In this document: positions 34,995 to 37,693 of the stretch, one piece after another
Layout: every line of letters starts with the position of its first letter
Position numbering within the stretch: position 1 is the first letter of the stretch
NCBI GenBank assembly: GCA_023300375.1
Contig: JALZWO010000108.1
Location: 1-37,693, forward strand
Length of the DNA stretch: 37,693 bases
Direction of reading: 5' to 3'
DNA from: Granulosicoccus sp.
GTDB taxonomy: Bacteria; Pseudomonadota; Gammaproteobacteria; Granulosicoccales; Granulosicoccaceae
The notes under the pieces: generated by a model
What the model was told of the DNA's origin: nothing
What the model saw: only the letters and a program-made list of their open reading frames with translations
Database searches by the model: none
Program-made: the position numbers and the translations under genes

Positions 34995-35387
34995 AAAATT
35001 TGAGTACGTATCCGAGTGGTTTGATCTAAATGAGCCAACCGTAATCTGTGAGCGGCACACGCGCACAAGTCTTTAGTCGATAACGATGGCATTTCGAAAA
35101 GAGCTAACACATTGTATTATTAATCTTCAGATTGCTTCAGACGGTGTTTAACTCACTTGAGTACTCATTTTCCTGATCCTAAGCAGGCTTAGAGAAAATT
35201 ATCCATATGAATCAACGTTTTGCAATTTTTAGAGAATTTTGACGTTTCATGGCGGTGTGTGACACTGTAGCCATCATTCGGTTAATAGTCGTGCTCGTAA
35301 TTCAACGAAGCGGTTACGTAAAATATCGTAAGATGGTCAGCTACCGGCTATCAGGCACTGCACCCTTAAGGTGCGCGTGAGAAAATT
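34995..35387. promoter_or_regulatory. 393-base divergent region between HD-GYP gene and metZ
   Basis: No gene is evident. It holds three dyads: ATGGC/GCCAT (35249-35253 and 35270-35274) with an inner GTGT/ACAC pairing, TTACG/CGTAA around 35315-35332, and the hairpin at 35360-35374. TTGACG (35239-35244) could be a -35 for metZ, but the matching -10 is poor. I compared it by eye with SAM-I and SAM-II riboswitch cores and saw no match; no MetJ-type AGACGTCT repeats are present. Confidence 0.45.
35360..35374 (+). promoter_or_regulatory. Hairpin directly upstream of the metZ ribosome binding site
   Basis: GCACC and GGTGC flank a CTTAA loop, ending 13 bases before the GTG start and abutting the likely Shine-Dalgarno (GTGAG, 35377-35381). 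It could modulate translation initiation of metZ. Confidence 0.4.
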
Positions 35388-36602
35388 GTGACTTCCAAAG
35401 ACAACACACCTTTCACCGAGGATGAGTTATGCGCTATCTGGAGCGATGACACTCTAGCTATCAGAAGCGGTTTTGAACGCTCTCAGTATGGTGAGCACAG
35501 CGAACCCATCATGACCACGTCCAGCTACGTGTTCAAGAGCGCCTCCGAAGCTGCAAAACGCTTTGGCGGAGAAACAAAAGGCCCGATTTATTCTCGCTTT
35601 ACTAATCCAACTGTGCAGATATTCGAGAACCGGTTGGCGGCACTCGAAGGAGGGGAGGCTTGCATTGGGGCGGCATCGGGAATGGCAGCTACTGCCACAT
35701 TGTTGCTTGGCACCTTGCAGCAGGGCGATGAGGTCGTTGCTACAAGGAACATGTTCGGTAGCACTGTTAACCTGTTCAAGAATTTTCTACCACGCTACGG
35801 TATTACAGTGCACTGGGCTGACGGCCTCGATGTTGAAAACTGGGCGCCGCTTGTTAACAGCAAAACAAAAATCATTTATCTTGAAACTCCAACTAACCCG
35901 CTAACACAAATTGCCGACATCTCAGCCTTTGCTGAGCTTGCCCATGCGCACCATGCGCAGTTGGTTGTTGACAACTGTTTTTGCACGCCTGCATTACAAA
36001 AGCCTTTGCAATTTGGCGCTGATGTTGTTATTCATTCGGCGACAAAATACCTCGATGGACAAGGGCGCTGTGTGGGTGGTGCTGTTGTTGGATCTGCCGA
36101 ATTGATCGAAAAGCTCACTGCATTTATGCGAAGTGCGGGTCCTTGTATGAGCCCATTTAACGCCTGGGTATTTATCAAAGGCCTTGAAACGTTGAGTTTG
36201 CGTATGGAGAGGCATTCTCAAAGCGCAGCCACTCTGGCGCAATGGTTAGATTCGCACCCCGCAATCGCTCGCGTTCATTATCCCGGGCTCGATTCCCATC
36301 CTAATAAAGACTTGGCTGCGCGCCAACAGAAGACACCGGGTGGCATTCTCTCTTTTGAGGTTGTGGGTAATAAAGAGGCAGCTTGGCGCTGTATAGATGC
36401 CGTCAAATTGTGTTCCATAACAGGCAACTTAGGGGATGCGCGCACAACGATAACGCATCCTGCCACGACAACGCATGGTCGAATAAGTGCTGAGGATCGC
36501 CAGATTTCCGGCATAGGAGATGGACTGGTACGTTTGGCCGTAGGGCTTGAAGATGTAGTTGATATCCAGTCTGACCTTGAACAAGCCTTAGCGCAGGCTT
36601 AG
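35388..36602 (+). CDS. metZ: O-succinylhomoserine sulfhydrylase
   Basis: MetZ makes homocysteine directly from O-succinylhomoserine and sulfide, bypassing cystathionine. The 404-residue PLP enzyme of the Cys/Met family has SEPIMTTSSYVF, YSRFTNPTV, ASGMAATATLLL and the PLP lysine Lys220 in HSATKYLDGQGRCVGG, plus the C-terminal RLAVGLEDVVDI. The start is a GTG with GTGAG upstream. Length and residues favour MetZ over MetB or MetY, and its position after purF matches Pseudomonas. The enzyme depends on homoserine, downstream of the asd gene in this window. Confidence 0.94.
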   Translation: MTSKDNTPFTEDELCAIWSDDTLAIRSGFERSQYGEHSEPIMTTSSYVFKSASEAAKRFGGETKGPIYSRFTNPTVQIFENRLAALEGGEACIGAASGMAATATLLLGTLQQGDEVVATRNMFGSTVNLFKNFLPRYGITVHWADGLDVENWAPLVNSKTKIIYLETPTNPLTQIADISAFAELAHAHHAQLVVDNCFCTPALQKPLQFGADVVIHSATKYLDGQGRCVGGAVVGSAELIEKLTAFMRSAGPCMSPFNAWVFIKGLETLSLRMERHSQSAATLAQWLDSHPAIARVHYPGLDSHPNKDLAARQQKTPGGILSFEVVGNKEAAWRCIDAVKLCSITGNLGDARTTITHPATTTHGRISAEDRQISGIGDGLVRLAVGLEDVVDIQSDLEQALAQA

Positions 36603-36628
36603 GCAACACCAGTAGGGACTAGCAGGTA

Positions 36629-37693
36629 ATGCAGCCACAACAACGGGATCAACTAACGTTTGAGTTGTTCCAAGCAGGTGTGGATGCTGTTGGTGGCTGC
36701 CAAGCAACGGAGCGTGCATTAGCCTCAGTTGATTTTGATGCGCCAGTGCATGTTGTTGCAATTGGCAAGGCCAGTGATGCAATGGCTCGTGGCGCAAAAA
36801 AAATGCTTGGTGACAAGCTGGTATCTGCATTGGTCATCAGTAAGCATGGGCATATCAGCGATGAGCTAAAAGCTGACACGCGCTTTGAGTGTCTAGAGTC
36901 AGGTCACCCCGTGCCTGACCAACAGTCTCTTGTGGCTGGTGCGCGTCTTTTTGAATGTGTTAGTGCATTAGCGCCAACTGCTCGCTTATTGTTTTTGGTC
37001 TCTGGAGGCACTTCAGCTTTAGTTGAGTATCTTAATGACGGACTAACGCTTGAGAGCCTTCAGAGCTTAAACGATGATTTACTGGCTAGTGGTGCTGCTA
37101 TTGGCGAGATGAATCAGCAGCGTCGACGGCTTTCAAAAATCAAAGGTGGTCAACTGGCTCTGCGTGTTCGCTGTCCAGTGCTTCAGCTGCTGATCAGTGA
37201 TGTACCGGGAGATACACTCAGTGATATTGGATCAGGACTTCTGGTGCCCGATGATTCCACAGGTATGCATAAAGGTTTGCCAGTCTGGCAGCTGATTGAC
37301 AGCAGAATCATTGCCTCTTCAGCTATCGCTCAGGCTGCTGTTTCAGCTGCTGCTACAAACCGGTCGCTTGTGGTCAATCAGCACTCAGGAAGTTTGCATG
37401 GTGACGTTGAAGCAGTGGTGCAGAGTATCAGCCAGACGTTGGTACACGCGCCGAAAGGCGTGTACATCTGGGGTGGTGAGCCTACAGTGGTATTACCGTT
37501 GTCGCCTGGACGTGGTGGGCGTAACCAGCATCTTGCCTTGTCGTTGGCAAGAGTGGCGGCGCAACACTCATCTATGTCAATTCTGGTGTGCGGCACCGAT
37601 GGCAGTGATGGCCCTACTATTGATGCCGGCGGCCTGATTAATGAACACAGTACGTCTCTAGCCACAGATAAGGCTATAGATATAGACGATTAT
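36629..37693 (+). CDS. Glycerate 2-kinase (GckA/TtuD, MOFRL family), truncated by window edge
   Basis: The plus strand reads open for 355 codons from an ATG at 36629 to the right edge. The product has the glycerate kinase N-terminal domain (VVAIGKASDAMARGAKK, SGHPVPDQQS, LFLVSGGTSALVE, NQQRRRLSKIKGGQLA, LISDVPGDTLSDIGSG). The C-terminal MOFRL domain has started (GGEPTVVLP, GRGGRNQHLAL, GTDGSDGPTIDAGG). The family phosphorylates D-glycerate to 2-phosphoglycerate, feeding glycolate or tartrate breakdown into glycolysis. Only about 50-70 residues should be missing. It starts 26 bases after metZ and may share its transcript. Confidence 0.93.
   Translation, partial: MQPQQRDQLTFELFQAGVDAVGGCQATERALASVDFDAPVHVVAIGKASDAMARGAKKMLGDKLVSALVISKHGHISDELKADTRFECLESGHPVPDQQSLVAGARLFECVSALAPTARLLFLVSGGTSALVEYLNDGLTLESLQSLNDDLLASGAAIGEMNQQRRRLSKIKGGQLALRVRCPVLQLLISDVPGDTLSDIGSGLLVPDDSTGMHKGLPVWQLIDSRIIASSAIAQAAVSAAATNRSLVVNQHSGSLHGDVEAVVQSISQTLVHAPKGVYIWGGEPTVVLPLSPGRGGRNQHLALSLARVAAQHSSMSILVCGTDGSDGPTIDAGGLINEHSTSLATDKAIDIDDY

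Noticed and set aside
35200-35387. SAM-I or SAM-II riboswitch before metZ
   Set aside because: Neither conserved core was seen; only generic stems are present.
1-37693. CRISPR array, tRNA, rRNA, insertion sequence or prophage genes
   Set aside because: No regular direct-repeat array, no tRNA-like clover pattern, and no transposase or integrase motifs were seen on either strand.

Overview
The window looks like a piece of chromosome from a free-living, probably marine gammaproteobacterium of moderate GC content that is neither an enteric nor a typical Pseudomonas. The reasons are the gene order leuC-leuD-leuB-asd-fimV-truA-trpF-(trpB-trpA)-accD-folC-SPOR-cvpA-purF-metZ, the presence of FimV, and methionine synthesis through MetZ. 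From memory, Pseudomonas has the same backbone without trpBA and with a methyltransferase-type gene where this window has a GST-family gene. No tRNA, rRNA, CRISPR array, insertion sequence or integrase was recognised. The genus cannot be named from the sequence alone.

Positions 1-1033 hold the N-terminal 344 residues of a type I restriction-modification methylase (HsdM) running off the left edge on the minus strand. About 740 bases without a convincing gene follow. At 1.7-3.6 kb two small exported DM13-domain proteins (minus) face a TetR-family regulator (plus). The intergenic region between them carries a strong-looking promoter inside operator-like dyads, and the regulator has a CxxC pair in its ligand-binding domain. 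This is the most system-like accessory unit in the window.

Positions 3.7-10.7 kb form a complete dipeptide/oligopeptide-type ABC importer split over two divergent transcripts: binding protein and two permeases on minus, and a fused double ATPase followed by an M20D amidohydrolase on plus. The likely job is uptake of a peptide-like or N-acyl amino acid compound followed by cytoplasmic hydrolysis. Positions 10.8-15.5 kb hold an exported M23 peptidase with two SH3-like domains, a DUF4013-like membrane protein, a small unknown membrane protein and a periplasmic PhoA-type alkaline phosphatase with an unusual metal-site residue.

From 15.5 kb to the right edge is mostly housekeeping. A LysR regulator is divergent from leuC. 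LeuC, LeuD, a GST-family protein, LeuB and Asd are tightly packed or overlapping. FimV has its own predicted promoter. TruA is followed by a GC-rich repeated spacer and then TrpF, TrpB, TrpA, AccD, FolC, a SPOR protein, CvpA and PurF, with 4-base start/stop overlaps from trpB to folC. An HD-GYP phosphodiesterase gene lies on minus, convergent with purF and divergent from metZ. MetZ is followed by a glycerate 2-kinase cut by the right edge.

Non-ATG starts are frequent here: eight genes appear to start with GTG and one with TTG.
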